This document shows, piece after piece, positions 8,038 through 15,773 of a stretch of DNA of 64,000 nt. The translations under genes were made by a program, and so were the position numbers. The DNA comes from Brachybacterium huguangmaarense. Its GTDB lineage: Bacteria; Actinomycetota; Actinomycetes; Actinomycetales; Dermabacteraceae. The stretch spans positions 2,666,001 to 2,730,000 of the forward strand of contig NZ_CP107020.1 in assembly GCF_025725725.1 (NCBI RefSeq), read 5' to 3'. The first letter of the stretch is position 1. Each line of letters opens with the position of its first letter. The notes beneath the pieces were generated by a model that searched no databases, had not been told where the DNA came from, and worked only from the letters and a program-made list of their open reading frames with translations.

Positions 8038-8097
8038 GGCGCACCATCCCACCTTTCTGGGGGCCGCGGATTCCCCGCCCCGCTGGGATGGTGCGCC
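8038..8097. promoter_or_regulatory. 14-bp inverted repeat in the luxR/oxidase divergent promoter
   Basis: The arms ggcgcaccatccca (8038-8051) and tgggatggtgcgcc (8084-8097) are perfectly complementary and separated by 32 bases. They lie between two divergent starts (8011 minus, 8155 plus). The 46-base centre spacing, over four helical turns, fits two regulator dimers or DNA looping rather than an RNA hairpin. It is a candidate operator for the LuxR-type protein. Confidence 0.5.
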
Positions 8098-8154
8098 GCC
8101 CTTCCCGCTCCGCAGACTCGTGCCACCGACGACCGCCTCGACGATGGAGCCGAC

Positions 8155-9525
8155 ATGACCGTGCTGGACCCGCCCCTCGACTCACGCACCGCGCAGCTGC
8201 GCGCCGATCTCGGCGAGCGCGTCATGCTCCCCGGCGAACCCGGCTACGACCGCGCCTGCATGCCCTGGAACCTCGCCGCACAGCTGCGCCCGGCCGCTGT
8301 GGCCTGCCCGAAAAGCGCCGAGGAGGTGGTCGAGCTGGTGCGGGCCGCGACGGCGGCCGGGCTGCGCGTGGCGGCCCTGTCGACGGGACATGCGGCCGAT
8401 GCGCTCTCGCGCGGCGACCTGTGCGACGTGCTGCTCGTGAACCTGTGCTCCCTGCGCGGGGTCAGCGTCGATCCGCTCGCCCGCACCGCCCGCGTGCTCG
8501 GGGGCGCCACCTGGAACGACGTGCTCGCCGCGACCGCTCCCCACGGCCTGACGGCCCTGCACGGCAGCGCCGGCACCGTGTCGGTCGCGGGCTACATCCT
8601 GGCGGGCGGCGTGTCCATGTACTCCCGGGCTCACGGACTGGCCGTCGGCTCGGTGCGCGAGGTGCAGGTCGTGGTCTCCGACGGCTCCCTGCTGCGCGCG
8701 AGCGCCGAGGAGAACGCCGAGCTGTTCTGGGCGCTGCGCGGCGGCTCGGGGAACTTCGGGATCGTGGTGTCCCTCGAGATCGAGCTGCTGGAGCTCACGG
8801 ACGTGGTCGCCGGCTTCCTGCTGTGGGACGCGGCGCGGGCGGCCGAGGTGACCCATGCCTGGGCACGATGGTGCGAGGGCTCGCCGGAGAGCGTGACGAG
8901 CACCCTGCGGGTGCTGCATCTGCCGCCTCTGCCGTCACTGCCGCCGTTCCTGCAGGGGCGGTCGGTCGTGGTGGTCGACGGGGCGATCCTCGAGGACGAC
9001 GCGCGGGCCGCGACGCTGCTCGAGCCGCTGCGGGCGCTCGCACCCGAGGTCGACACGTTCGCGCGGATACCTGTGGCCGCCGTGCTGGCCGTGCACATGG
9101 ACCCGCCCGAGCCGTCCCCCGCGCTCAGCGCGCATGCCGTGCTCGAGGGGCTGCCGACGGACGCGGTCGACGCGTACCTCGCCATGGCGGCCGACCCGGC
9201 CCTGTTCGTGAGCGAGCTGCGTCAGCTCGGCGGTGCGATGGGCCGGGCCCCGGAGGGGTCCGGGGCGGTCGGCTCGCTCGACGGGCCGTTCCTCGTGCAC
9301 ACGATCGCGATGGCGCCCGTGCCCGAGGCGGTCGAGGCGGCGCGGTGCGCGGCGACCGCGGGGGTCGCGGCGCTCGCACCGTGGCATGCACCGGTGGGGG
9401 CTCTTACCTTCGTCGACGGCGCGGAGGATCCAGCGCCCTCGTACGGCGCCGCGCTGGGGCGTCTGCGCGAGCTGCGTCGTCGGCTCGATCCGGCCGGGGT
9501 GTTCGTCGCGGCCCGGCCTCTGTGA
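8155..9525 (+). CDS. FAD-binding oxidoreductase (PCMH-type, BBE-like)
   Basis: 456 residues from ATG 8155, preceded by a GGAG at 8144. The PCMH FAD-binding domain is evident: RPAAVACPKSAEEVVELV, then LSTGHAADALSRGD (the His can be the flavin attachment site of this class), LGGATWNDVLA, GSAGTVSVAGYILAGGVS and ELFWALRGGSGNFGIV. The C-terminal part ends with a short RRRLDPAGVFVA motif. These enzymes oxidise sugars, alcohols or natural products with O2, and the substrate here is unknown. Its divergence from the LuxR regulator suggests an inducible function. Two hairpins follow the stop. Confidence 0.87.
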   Translation: MTVLDPPLDSRTAQLRADLGERVMLPGEPGYDRACMPWNLAAQLRPAAVACPKSAEEVVELVRAATAAGLRVAALSTGHAADALSRGDLCDVLLVNLCSLRGVSVDPLARTARVLGGATWNDVLAATAPHGLTALHGSAGTVSVAGYILAGGVSMYSRAHGLAVGSVREVQVVVSDGSLLRASAEENAELFWALRGGSGNFGIVVSLEIELLELTDVVAGFLLWDAARAAEVTHAWARWCEGSPESVTSTLRVLHLPPLPSLPPFLQGRSVVVVDGAILEDDARAATLLEPLRALAPEVDTFARIPVAAVLAVHMDPPEPSPALSAHAVLEGLPTDAVDAYLAMAADPALFVSELRQLGGAMGRAPEGSGAVGSLDGPFLVHTIAMAPVPEAVEAARCAATAGVAALAPWHAPVGALTFVDGAEDPAPSYGAALGRLRELRRRLDPAGVFVAARPL

Positions 9526-9540
9526 CGTGCGGATCCTCGC

Positions 9541-9577
9541 GGCGCCCCTGCTCCGGGGGGGGGGTGAGCAGGGCGCC
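9541..9577 (+). terminator. imperfect hairpin with a ten-G loop
   Basis: ggcgcccctgctc (9541-9553) pairs imperfectly with gagcagggcgcc (9566-9577), with a one-base bulge. The loop holds a run of ten G (9555-9564). It lies 16 bases after the oxidase stop. Confidence 0.4.
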
Positions 9578-9597
9578 GTGGGGCCGTACCGGGGGAT

Positions 9598-9635
9598 GTG
9601 GTGGTGCCGGGCCAGGGGGCGACCGGCACCACCAC
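9598..9635. terminator. strong bidirectional stem-loop between oxidase and proC-like gene
   Basis: Arms gtggtggtgccgg (9598-9610) and ccggcaccaccac (9623-9635) are perfectly complementary over 13 bases with a 12-base loop. The structure lies between two convergent genes (stops at 9525 and 9659) and could terminate both. Confidence 0.65.
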
Positions 9636-9658
9636 GCATCTGTGTCGACGGCATGAGG

Positions 9659-10441
9659 TCAGTCGGTCAGCGCCGCGACGAGGGCCGCGCGCACGGCCCG
9701 CTCGTCGAGCGTGGCGATGCGCCGGATCCCGGCCCCGCCCGGTGCGCACACGTCCGCGCGCAGCACCGCGGCGTCCTCGTCGCTCTGCTCGAGCCAGGCG
9801 GCGGTGCCCGCCATCACCTGCTGGACGATCCGGCGGCCGAGGTCGCGCGGGATGCCGCGCACGGCTGCGGCCTCGATCATCGCGTCGGCGACGTAGAGGA
9901 GATGGGCGGGGCCGCCGCTGCTGAGCGGTCCGAGCACCGCGTGCTGCTCCTCCTCGACGCGCAGCACCTCGCCGGAGCGAGCGAACAGGGAGGTGACCGC
10001 GTCGATCTGCGCGGTCGTGCACGAGGCGCCCGGAGTGAGCAGGGTGAGGCCGTGGCCGGCCTGGGCGGTGATGCTCGGCAGGGCCCGCGCGGCGCCGACG
10101 TGCGCGGGCAGGCGGCCCTCGAGGTCGGCGAGCGCGATCCCGTCGGCGATCGAGACGACCACCGCTCCCTCCCGCAGATGCCCGGAGATCTCGGCGACGA
10201 TGTCGAGGACCTGCGCGGGGCCCGCGGCGAGGACCACCAGGTCGGCCTGCTCGGCGGCGCGCGCGTTGTCCGTCGTGCCGTGCACGCCGTGGACGTCGAC
10301 GATCCGTTCGACGTGCTCGGGTCGTCGTGCGCTGACCCAGACGTCCTCGGGGGCGAGGCCGCCGGCGAGCGAGCCGGCGAGCAGGGCCTGGCCCATCGTG
10401 CCGGCCCCGAGCAGGGCGATCGTGGTGCGGGTCGTCGTCAT
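9659..10441 (-). CDS. pyrroline-5-carboxylate reductase-like protein
   Basis: 260 residues with an N-terminal Rossmann motif IALLGAGTMGQALL (NAD(P) binding) and a C-terminal helical domain like ProC. Family enzymes reduce pyrroline-5-carboxylate to proline in the cytosol. Conserved motifs are altered: the usual MPNTPA region reads LPSITAQAGHG, the GSGPAY motif reads SSGGPAHLLY, and SPGGTT reads APGGAGI. It may therefore be a paralogue with a different imine substrate, or a degrading copy. ATG at 10441. It follows the UvrA-like pseudogene on the same strand, 32 bases away. Confidence 0.75.
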   Translation of the reverse strand: MTTTRTTIALLGAGTMGQALLAGSLAGGLAPEDVWVSARRPEHVERIVDVHGVHGTTDNARAAEQADLVVLAAGPAQVLDIVAEISGHLREGAVVVSIADGIALADLEGRLPAHVGAARALPSITAQAGHGLTLLTPGASCTTAQIDAVTSLFARSGEVLRVEEEQHAVLGPLSSGGPAHLLYVADAMIEAAAVRGIPRDLGRRIVQQVMAGTAAWLEQSDEDAAVLRADVCAPGGAGIRRIATLDERAVRAALVAALTD

Positions 10442-10473
10442 CGGGCGGCTCCTGGTCGAGGCGGGCGGGAGGG

Positions 10474-11801
10474 TCAGAGGCTCTGGCGGCCCTGCGCGGC
10501 GAGGGCGAGGGCGCGCCCGGTGAGCGAGGCCTCGTCGCGGACGAGGGCGGCGGGGGTCCCCGTGAAGACGACGCAGCCGCCGTCGACCCCGGCACCCGGG
10601 CCGATGTCGATGACGTGGTCGGCGCGGGCCACGACCCGCAGATTGTGCTCGATCACGACGAGCGTGGCGCCCGCGTCGAGCAGGTCGGCGAACAGGGTCG
10701 TGATGCGGTCGACGTCGCTCGGGTGCAGGCCGGTCGTGGGCTCGTCGAGCACGATGCGCTACCCCGCGAGGTCCTCGACGCCGCGCAGGTGCCGGGCCAG
10801 CAGCAGGCGCTGCTTCTCGCCGCCGGAGAGGGTGTCGAGGGACTGCCCCACCGCCGTGTAGCCGAGACCCACCCGTTCGAGCCACGACATCGCCTCGGCG
10901 ATCTCGGGGCTGTGCTCGAACAGGTGCGCGACCTCCCGGGCCTCCATCGCCAGCACGTCCGCGATCGTGCTGCCGCGGATCGTGGCGGACAGGGCGGTCT
11001 CGTTGAAACGACGGCCGTGGCACTCGTCGCACGGCGTGGACACGTCGTCGAGGAAGGCCAGCTCGGTGGTGATGTGCCCCTTGCCGCGGCACACGGGGCA
11101 CGCGCCCTTGGAGTTGAAGCTGAACCAGGCGGGGGCGAGGCCCGAGACCTCCGAGAAGGCCCGGCGCACGGTGTCGGCGATGCCGAGCACGCTGAGCGAG
11201 GTCGAGCGGACCCCGCCGCGCAGCGGGTCCTGCCCGACGACCGCGAAGGCGGGATGCTGGGCGGGCAGGTCCTGGGTGGCGAGCGAGCTCTTGCCCGATC
11301 CGGCGACGCCGGTCACGGCGGTGAGCCCCCCCCCCAGCGGGATGTCGACGTCGACACCGGTGAGGTTGTGGGCGCGTGCGTCGCGCACGGGCACCGTGCC
11401 CTGCCAGGGGCGCGCGCTCGACGACACCTCGAGCGGACGGTCGAGCAGGCGCCCCGTCACGGTGCCGCTGCGGCGCAGGTCCGCGGGGGTGCCGACGAAC
11501 TGGATGAGACCGCCGCGTGCACCCGCTCCGGGCCCGACGTCGATCACGTGGTCGGCGACGGCGATCACCTGCGGGTGGTGCTCGACCACGAGCACCGTGT
11601 TGCCGGCGTCGCGCAGGCGCGCCAGCAGCTGGGTGAGCTGGTGCACGTCGGCGGGGTGCAGCCCGATCCCGAGACGCCCGTGACGACGGTGAGGGCCTTC
11701 TTGGGCACGTCCACCGAGACGTCGCGCAGGTTGTTCGTCGCCGCGCCGACGACGCGGATCACCCCGGCGGGCGCCGGGGTGATCCGCTGCGAGCCGCTCA
11801 C
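10474..11801 (-). pseudogene. UvrA-like ABC ATPase (UvrA2 type), deleted and nonsense-mutated
   Basis: The N-terminal 47 codons (start 11801) run through NNLRDVSVDVP and VVTGVSGSG, the beginning of Walker A. The sequence then jumps, with a frame change, to GLHPADVHQLTQL, which belongs after Walker B of the first ABC half. About 300-350 residues are missing. The second half is recognisable: GVAGSGKSS, CPVCRGKGH, CDECHGRRF and signature LSGGEKQRLL. It is then cut by an in-frame TAG at 10759-10761 just before [11 protein letters not shown]. Intact relatives are about 750-800 residues. The family is associated with DNA repair or drug resistance; this copy cannot be functional. It also has a ten-C run at 11326-11335. 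Confidence 0.85.
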
Positions 11802-11826
11802 GCCGTGAGTCGGTTCCGGGCCGGGC

Positions 11827-12237
11827 TCAGTCCGCGGAGCCGCGCAGGACGAGCGCCGCGGCGATGGCCGCGAGCCACAGGTCCTTGGCGACCGCGGTGC
11901 CCTCGTGGCTCGGGCGGATGCCGTCGGCCTGCGTCATCGAGGGGATCCGGAAGTAGGAGGACACGAAGCCCGCGGCGAGCGTGCCGAGGGCGGCACCGGC
12001 CACGCGGGTGGGCACGAACGGCAGCAGCAGCGCGGAGCCGACCGCGATCTCGCCGTAGCTCATGAGCTTGCCGAACTGGTCGGGCGTCAGCTTCGCGACC
12101 GCGGGCACTCCCTGGGCCGCCATCTGCTGCAGGCCCGCGGCGGCCTCGCCCTTCAGATCGAGCTTGCCGATCCCGGAGTTCAGGATGAACGCGCCGGGGA
12201 CGGCGCGCAGGACGGCGTTGGACACCTTGGCAAGCAT
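11827..12237 (-). CDS. DoxX family membrane protein
   Basis: 136 residues with about four hydrophobic helices. Typical DoxX features are an N-terminal AVPGAFILNSGIGKL, the central YGEIAVGSALLLPFVPTRVAG and a C-terminal helix KDLWLAAIAAALVL. ATG 12237 has a good AGGAAAGGAAG RBS. DoxX-like proteins are small integral membrane proteins linked loosely to redox homeostasis and oxidative stress; the activity of this one is not known. It is followed on the same strand by the UvrA-like pseudogene, with no sign of a functional link. Confidence 0.8.
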   Translation of the reverse strand: MLAKVSNAVLRAVPGAFILNSGIGKLDLKGEAAAGLQQMAAQGVPAVAKLTPDQFGKLMSYGEIAVGSALLLPFVPTRVAGAALGTLAAGFVSSYFRIPSMTQADGIRPSHEGTAVAKDLWLAAIAAALVLRGSAD

Positions 12238-12342
12238 GAATGCTTCCTTTCCTCGAACGGGGTTGTCGGCATCAGTGTGCCAGCCCCGACGGCCCGGGCG
12301 CGCCATCATGCGAACCGGCGGGCATCGCTCGGCGCCCGCTTC

Positions 12343-12348
12343 TACACT
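12343..12348 (+). promoter_or_regulatory. candidate -10 element of purU (leaderless mRNA)
   Basis: tacact lies 7 bases before the ATG at 12356. In Actinobacteria this -10 spacing is typical of leaderless transcripts, and no Shine-Dalgarno precedes the ATG. No clear -35 is visible. Confidence 0.35.
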
Positions 12349-12355
12349 GCCCCTC

Positions 12356-13270
12356 ATGTCTGCCGCGGATCGTGCCCCCATCTCGTCGTCCCTCACCTCG
12401 GCTACAACAGCCGGATCAGACGATATGCACCGATACACCGTGACGGTGGCGTGCGCCGACGGTCCGGGCATCGTGCACGCGATCACCGGCGCCGTGCTGG
12501 AGATCGACGGCAACATCACCGAGAGTCAGCAGTTCGAGAGCCCCACCTCGGGGCGTTTCCTGATGCGCCTCCAGGTGCGCTCGTCGGCGTCGATCGACGC
12601 CCTGCGCGGGGCCCTCGCGCCCGTCGCCGAGCGTTTCGCGATGGAGACCTCGGTGGACGTGTCCGACCGGCCGTGCCGCACCCTCGTGCTCGCCTCGACC
12701 GCGACCCACTGCGTCTCGGACCTGCTCACCCGGATGCGCGGCGGTCAGCTGAACATCGACGTCCCGCTCGTGCTCGCCAACCACCCCACGGCCGCGCCGC
12801 TCGCGGAGTTCCACCACGTCCCCTTCGAGCACCGGCCCATCGCAGGGCCCGACGACAAGGCCGCCTTCGAGCAGCGGGTGCTCGCCGCCGTCGACGAGCT
12901 CGACATCGAGCTCGTGGTGCTGGCCCGGTACATGCAGATCCTCTCCCCCGAGCTGTGCGAGGCCCTCGCGGGCCGCTGCATCAACATCCACCACTCGTTC
13001 CTGCCCGGCTTCAAGGGCGCCAACCCCTACCGGCAGGCGTACCAGCGCGGCGTCAAGCTCATCGGCGCGACCGCCCACTTCGTTACGAGCGACCTCGACG
13101 AGGGGCCCATCATCGAGCAGAACGTCACCCGGGTCGACCACACGCGGTCCGTGGCCGAGCTGACCGCGATCGGCCAGGACACCGAGATGCGCACCCTGCG
13201 CCAGGCGGTCTCCTGGTTCGCGCAGTCGCGCGTCCTGCTCGACGGGGTCCGCACCGTCGTCTTCCCCTGA
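12356..13270 (+). CDS. purU: formyltetrahydrofolate deformylase
   Basis: 304 residues from ATG 12356, or 281 from ATG 12425, which matches the usual family length. The first start is preferred because a -10-like tacact sits 7 bases upstream and neither ATG has an RBS. An N-terminal ACT domain (YTVTVACADGPGIVHAIT) is followed by a formyltransferase fold. The latter has ARYMQILSP, the active-site segment INIHHSFLPGFKGANPY and the catalytic DLDEGPIIEQ. It hydrolyses 10-formyl-THF to THF and formate, balancing one-carbon pools. The 23-residue Ser/Ala-rich extension is the only oddity. Confidence 0.9.
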   Translation: MSAADRAPISSSLTSATTAGSDDMHRYTVTVACADGPGIVHAITGAVLEIDGNITESQQFESPTSGRFLMRLQVRSSASIDALRGALAPVAERFAMETSVDVSDRPCRTLVLASTATHCVSDLLTRMRGGQLNIDVPLVLANHPTAAPLAEFHHVPFEHRPIAGPDDKAAFEQRVLAAVDELDIELVVLARYMQILSPELCEALAGRCINIHHSFLPGFKGANPYRQAYQRGVKLIGATAHFVTSDLDEGPIIEQNVTRVDHTRSVAELTAIGQDTEMRTLRQAVSWFAQSRVLLDGVRTVVFP

Positions 13271-13283
13271 CCGGGCGCCGGGA

Positions 13284-14207
13284 TCAGAAGACCGGGCGGC
13301 CTCCCGTGACCCCGAGCACCGTGCCCGAGACGTAGGAGGCCTCGCCGGGGCTCGCGAGGAACACGTAGGCTCCCGCGCACTCCGACGGCTGGCCCGCCCG
13401 GCCGAGCGGCGTGTTGCCGCCGAAGGAGGTGTAGTCGTCGGGCACACGGGTCGCGACGTTGAGCGGTGTCCAGATCGGGCCCGGCGCGACGGCGTTGACG
13501 CGGATGCCCCGGGGCCCCAGGTCGGCGGCGAGGTTCACGGTCAGGTTGTTGATCGCCGACTTCGTCGCGGCGTAGTCCATGAGCGGCACCGACGGGTCGA
13601 AGGACTGGATGGAGGTCGTGTTGATGACCGCGGAGCCCGGGCGCAGGTGCGCGACGGCCTCCTGGGTGATCCAGAACATGGACTCGAGATTGGTGGTCAG
13701 CGTGCGGTGCAGGCGCGCGGAGTCGATGCCCTCGATGCCCGCGGGCTCGGCGCGGCCCCATTGGAAGGCGGCGTTGTTGACGAGCACGTCGAGGTGGCCC
13801 AGCTCCTCGACCGTCGAGGTCACGAGCGACCGCGCGTGCCGCTCGTCGCGGATGTCACCGGGCAGCAGCAGCGCGCGCCGGCCCGCCTTCTCGACCCACG
13901 TGCGCGTCTGCTCGGCGTCGTCCTGCTCCGCCTCGAGGTAGGAGATCGCCACATCGGCGCCCTCGCGCGCGTAGGCGATCGCGACGGCGCGTCCGATGCC
14001 GGAGTCTCCGCCCGTGATGAGGGCGACGAGTCCCTCGAGCCGCCCGTGCCCCACGTACGTCTGCTCCCCGTGGTCGGGGACTGGCTCCATCGGCGCGGTC
14101 AGCCCGGGCGGCTCCTGGTCCTGGGGCGGGAACGACGGCTGATCCTGGTCCGTGCCGAGCTCGTGGGCGCGATCGGCCGCCTCGCTGCGTCGTGCGTCGT
14201 CGGTCAT
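13284..14207 (-). CDS. SDR family oxidoreductase (stress-type glucose-dehydrogenase-like)
   Basis: 307 residues. A hydrophilic Pro/Gln/Asp-rich N-terminal extension (about 1-50) precedes a classical short-chain dehydrogenase: ALITGGDSGIGRAVAIAYA (cofactor motif TGGDSGIG), LVNNAAFQWG, the catalytic Ser in INTTSIQSF and YAATKSAINNL with the Tyr-x-x-x-Lys pair. The GGDSGIG variant and the extension match the YhdF/YghA-like branch often induced by general stress; the substrate is not established. It is convergent with purU, 13 bases apart. Confidence 0.88.
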   Translation of the reverse strand: MTDDARRSEAADRAHELGTDQDQPSFPPQDQEPPGLTAPMEPVPDHGEQTYVGHGRLEGLVALITGGDSGIGRAVAIAYAREGADVAISYLEAEQDDAEQTRTWVEKAGRRALLLPGDIRDERHARSLVTSTVEELGHLDVLVNNAAFQWGRAEPAGIEGIDSARLHRTLTTNLESMFWITQEAVAHLRPGSAVINTTSIQSFDPSVPLMDYAATKSAINNLTVNLAADLGPRGIRVNAVAPGPIWTPLNVATRVPDDYTSFGGNTPLGRAGQPSECAGAYVFLASPGEASYVSGTVLGVTGGRPVF

Positions 14208-14366
14208 CGACGTGCTCCTTCCGGGGGCGTGAGAGGTGCTTCCACGCTAGGTCGTGCCGCGCACACGGGCCAGGGGCCCGGACCGTGCGGTCGGCGTGTC
14301 CGCCCGCGCGGTCCGGGCCCCACCGTGTGGAGCCTTCGTGAAGCACGGCGCCGCACCCTCGTCACA

Positions 14367-14385
14367 CCTATCGACAAACGATAGG
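14367..14385. promoter_or_regulatory. palindromic operator candidate upstream of DUF2975/HTH operon
   Basis: cctatcgacaaacgatagg: perfect 7-base arms (14367-14373, 14379-14385) around a 5-base spacer, 44 bases before the DUF2975 start. Its size and position suit binding of a Cro/CI-type dimer such as the operon's own second gene product. Autoregulation is inferred. Confidence 0.5.
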
Positions 14386-14428
14386 CTCGTGTCATCCGAC
14401 GACCACTCCCCCGTCCTCAGGAGCTTCG

Positions 14429-14932
14429 ATGAACCCCCTCGGCGTCCGCGCTCTGCAGACCGTCATCTGGATCGCGCTGGCAGGATCCCTCGTGGTCCAG
14501 GTCGTGCTCGTGATCCTGCTCGCGCACGACCTGGGCGGGCCGGGCGCGGTGCCCCACCTCGCGGTGGGGATCGTGTTCCTGGGCGTGGTGTGCCTCCAGG
14601 TGGTGGGGGTCAGCATCCTGCGGCTGCTCACGCTCGTCCGTCACGGGCAGGTGTTCTCGGCGCGCGCGTTCGGATTCGTCGACGCGATCATCGGCGCGGT
14701 CGCCGCCGGTGCCGTGCTCGTGGCGGCCCTCGCGGGCATCGCCGTCTACCTCAACCGCACCCAGCCGGGAGACGCGCTCGCCCCGGGCGCGGTCGCGCTC
14801 GTGTGCGGGGCGGCGCTCGTGACGGCCGGGGTCGCGCTCGTCATCTACGTCCAGCGCCAGCTGCTCGTCCAGGCCACGAGCACCGACGCCCGGGCGGCCC
14901 GCCTGCAGGCCGAGCTCGACGGGGTGATCTGA
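14429..14932 (+). CDS. DUF2975 domain-containing membrane protein
   Basis: 167 residues with four hydrophobic helices near 10-32, 44-66, 84-106 and 118-140, a short charged loop RLLTLVRHGQVFSARAF after the second, and a cytoplasmic tail. This layout and the conserved GQVFSARAF region match DUF2975, a family of unknown function. ATG 14429 follows a CAGGAG RBS. The stop overlaps the start of an HTH regulator (TGATG), a pairing common for this family. It probably forms a membrane-protein plus repressor module; the signal is unknown. Confidence 0.8.
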   Translation: MNPLGVRALQTVIWIALAGSLVVQVVLVILLAHDLGGPGAVPHLAVGIVFLGVVCLQVVGVSILRLLTLVRHGQVFSARAFGFVDAIIGAVAAGAVLVAALAGIAVYLNRTQPGDALAPGAVALVCGAALVTAGVALVIYVQRQLLVQATSTDARAARLQAELDGVI

Positions 14933-15189
14933 TGCCGATCGTGGTCGACATCGACGTGATGCTCTCCCGGCGCGGGATGGCGGTGGGCGTGCTCGCCGAG
15001 CGGGTCGGCATCACCCCGGCCAACCTGGCCGTGCTCAAGAACGGCCGGGCGCGCGCGGTCCGCTTCACGACCCTCGCGGCGCTGTGCGAGGCGCTCGACT
15101 GCCAGGTCGGCGACCTCCTGCGCTGGGAGCCCGAGGGGGTCCCCGCCGATCAGGCGCCGGCCGACAGCCGCTCGAGCTCCACGCCCTGA
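14932..15189 (+). CDS. small XRE/YozG-like helix-turn-helix regulator
   Basis: 85 residues: VDIDVMLSRRGMAVGVLAERVGITPANLAVLKNGRARAVRF contains a compact HTH (about 15-45), followed by TLAALCEALDCQVGDLLRWEP. This is the short YozG-type Cro/CI protein that partners DUF2975 membrane proteins. The tail is Ser/Pro-rich. Its 3' 40 bases overlap the 3' end of the opposing orphan gene at 15150. It probably binds the palindrome at 14367-14385 (inference). Confidence 0.85.
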   Translation: MPIVVDIDVMLSRRGMAVGVLAERVGITPANLAVLKNGRARAVRFTTLAALCEALDCQVGDLLRWEPEGVPADQAPADSRSSSTP

Positions 15190-15773
15190 GCCCGCGCGGC
15201 CTCGGCGTAGCGCATGCCCGTGGGCACCTGGGCCATCTCGAACCACCAGCGGGCGCGAGGCACGAGCCGCACGTCCTGCCACGGCACCTCGAGGGCGGAA
15301 TCCTGCCACAGGGTCAGCCCGATGTCGGCCCGGCGGTCGAGGGCGACCAGCACGAGACGGCGCAGCTCGGACAGGCTGTGCACCCCGGGACGGCAGGCCG
15401 CCGGGATCGCGACCGAGTCGTCGAAGGGCAGCGGCCACACGGTCTCGCCCCACGCGAGCACGCTGCCCGAGCCCTCGCCGAGCACGTAGGCGGGCATGCG
15501 CAGGTCGGTGGGGCGCACGCGCTCACGTCCCATGCCGGTCGCACGGTCGAGGCCGTGCCGGGTCACCCATGCCCCGGGCAGCACGGCACGGCCGCCCACG
15601 GACACGTCCACGAGCACGCCGTCGCGCACGGGCTCGAGCGGCCACGGCCGGTCGGCGGCGGCGTGGGGCGCGAGATCGCGCTCGGCGTCGGCGAGCACCC
15701 GCAGGGTCGCGGCGTCCCCCGTGCGGTCCGTCAGGCGGAGCGCGAACAGCGTGCCGGGCAGGGGCGCGCTCAT
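15150..15773 (-). CDS. hypothetical protein of unknown family, 207 aa
   Basis: ATG 15773 overlaps the NUDIX stop (ATGA), so the two are translationally coupled. The protein is soluble, has no signal peptide, and carries LPGTLFALRLTDRTGDAATL, VLVDVSVGGRAVLPGAWVT, MPAYVLGEGSGSVLAWGE and a C-terminal block RARWWFEMAQVPTGMRYAEA. The pattern of short beta segments suggests a compact alpha/beta protein. I do not recognise a family. Coding is supported by the coupled start and codon use. Its last 40 bases run antisense to the HTH gene. Confidence 0.7.
   Translation of the reverse strand: MSAPLPGTLFALRLTDRTGDAATLRVLADAERDLAPHAAADRPWPLEPVRDGVLVDVSVGGRAVLPGAWVTRHGLDRATGMGRERVRPTDLRMPAYVLGEGSGSVLAWGETVWPLPFDDSVAIPAACRPGVHSLSELRRLVLVALDRRADIGLTLWQDSALEVPWQDVRLVPRARWWFEMAQVPTGMRYAEAARAQGVELERLSAGA

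Noticed and set aside
9555-9564. Run of ten G
   Set aside because: It is intergenic, in a hairpin loop, so no phase-variable coding effect; noted only as a possible sequencing weak spot.
11326-11335. Run of ten C as a contingency (slippage) locus
   Set aside because: It is inside the UvrA-like pseudogene, already disabled by a deletion and a stop; the frame is kept across the run.
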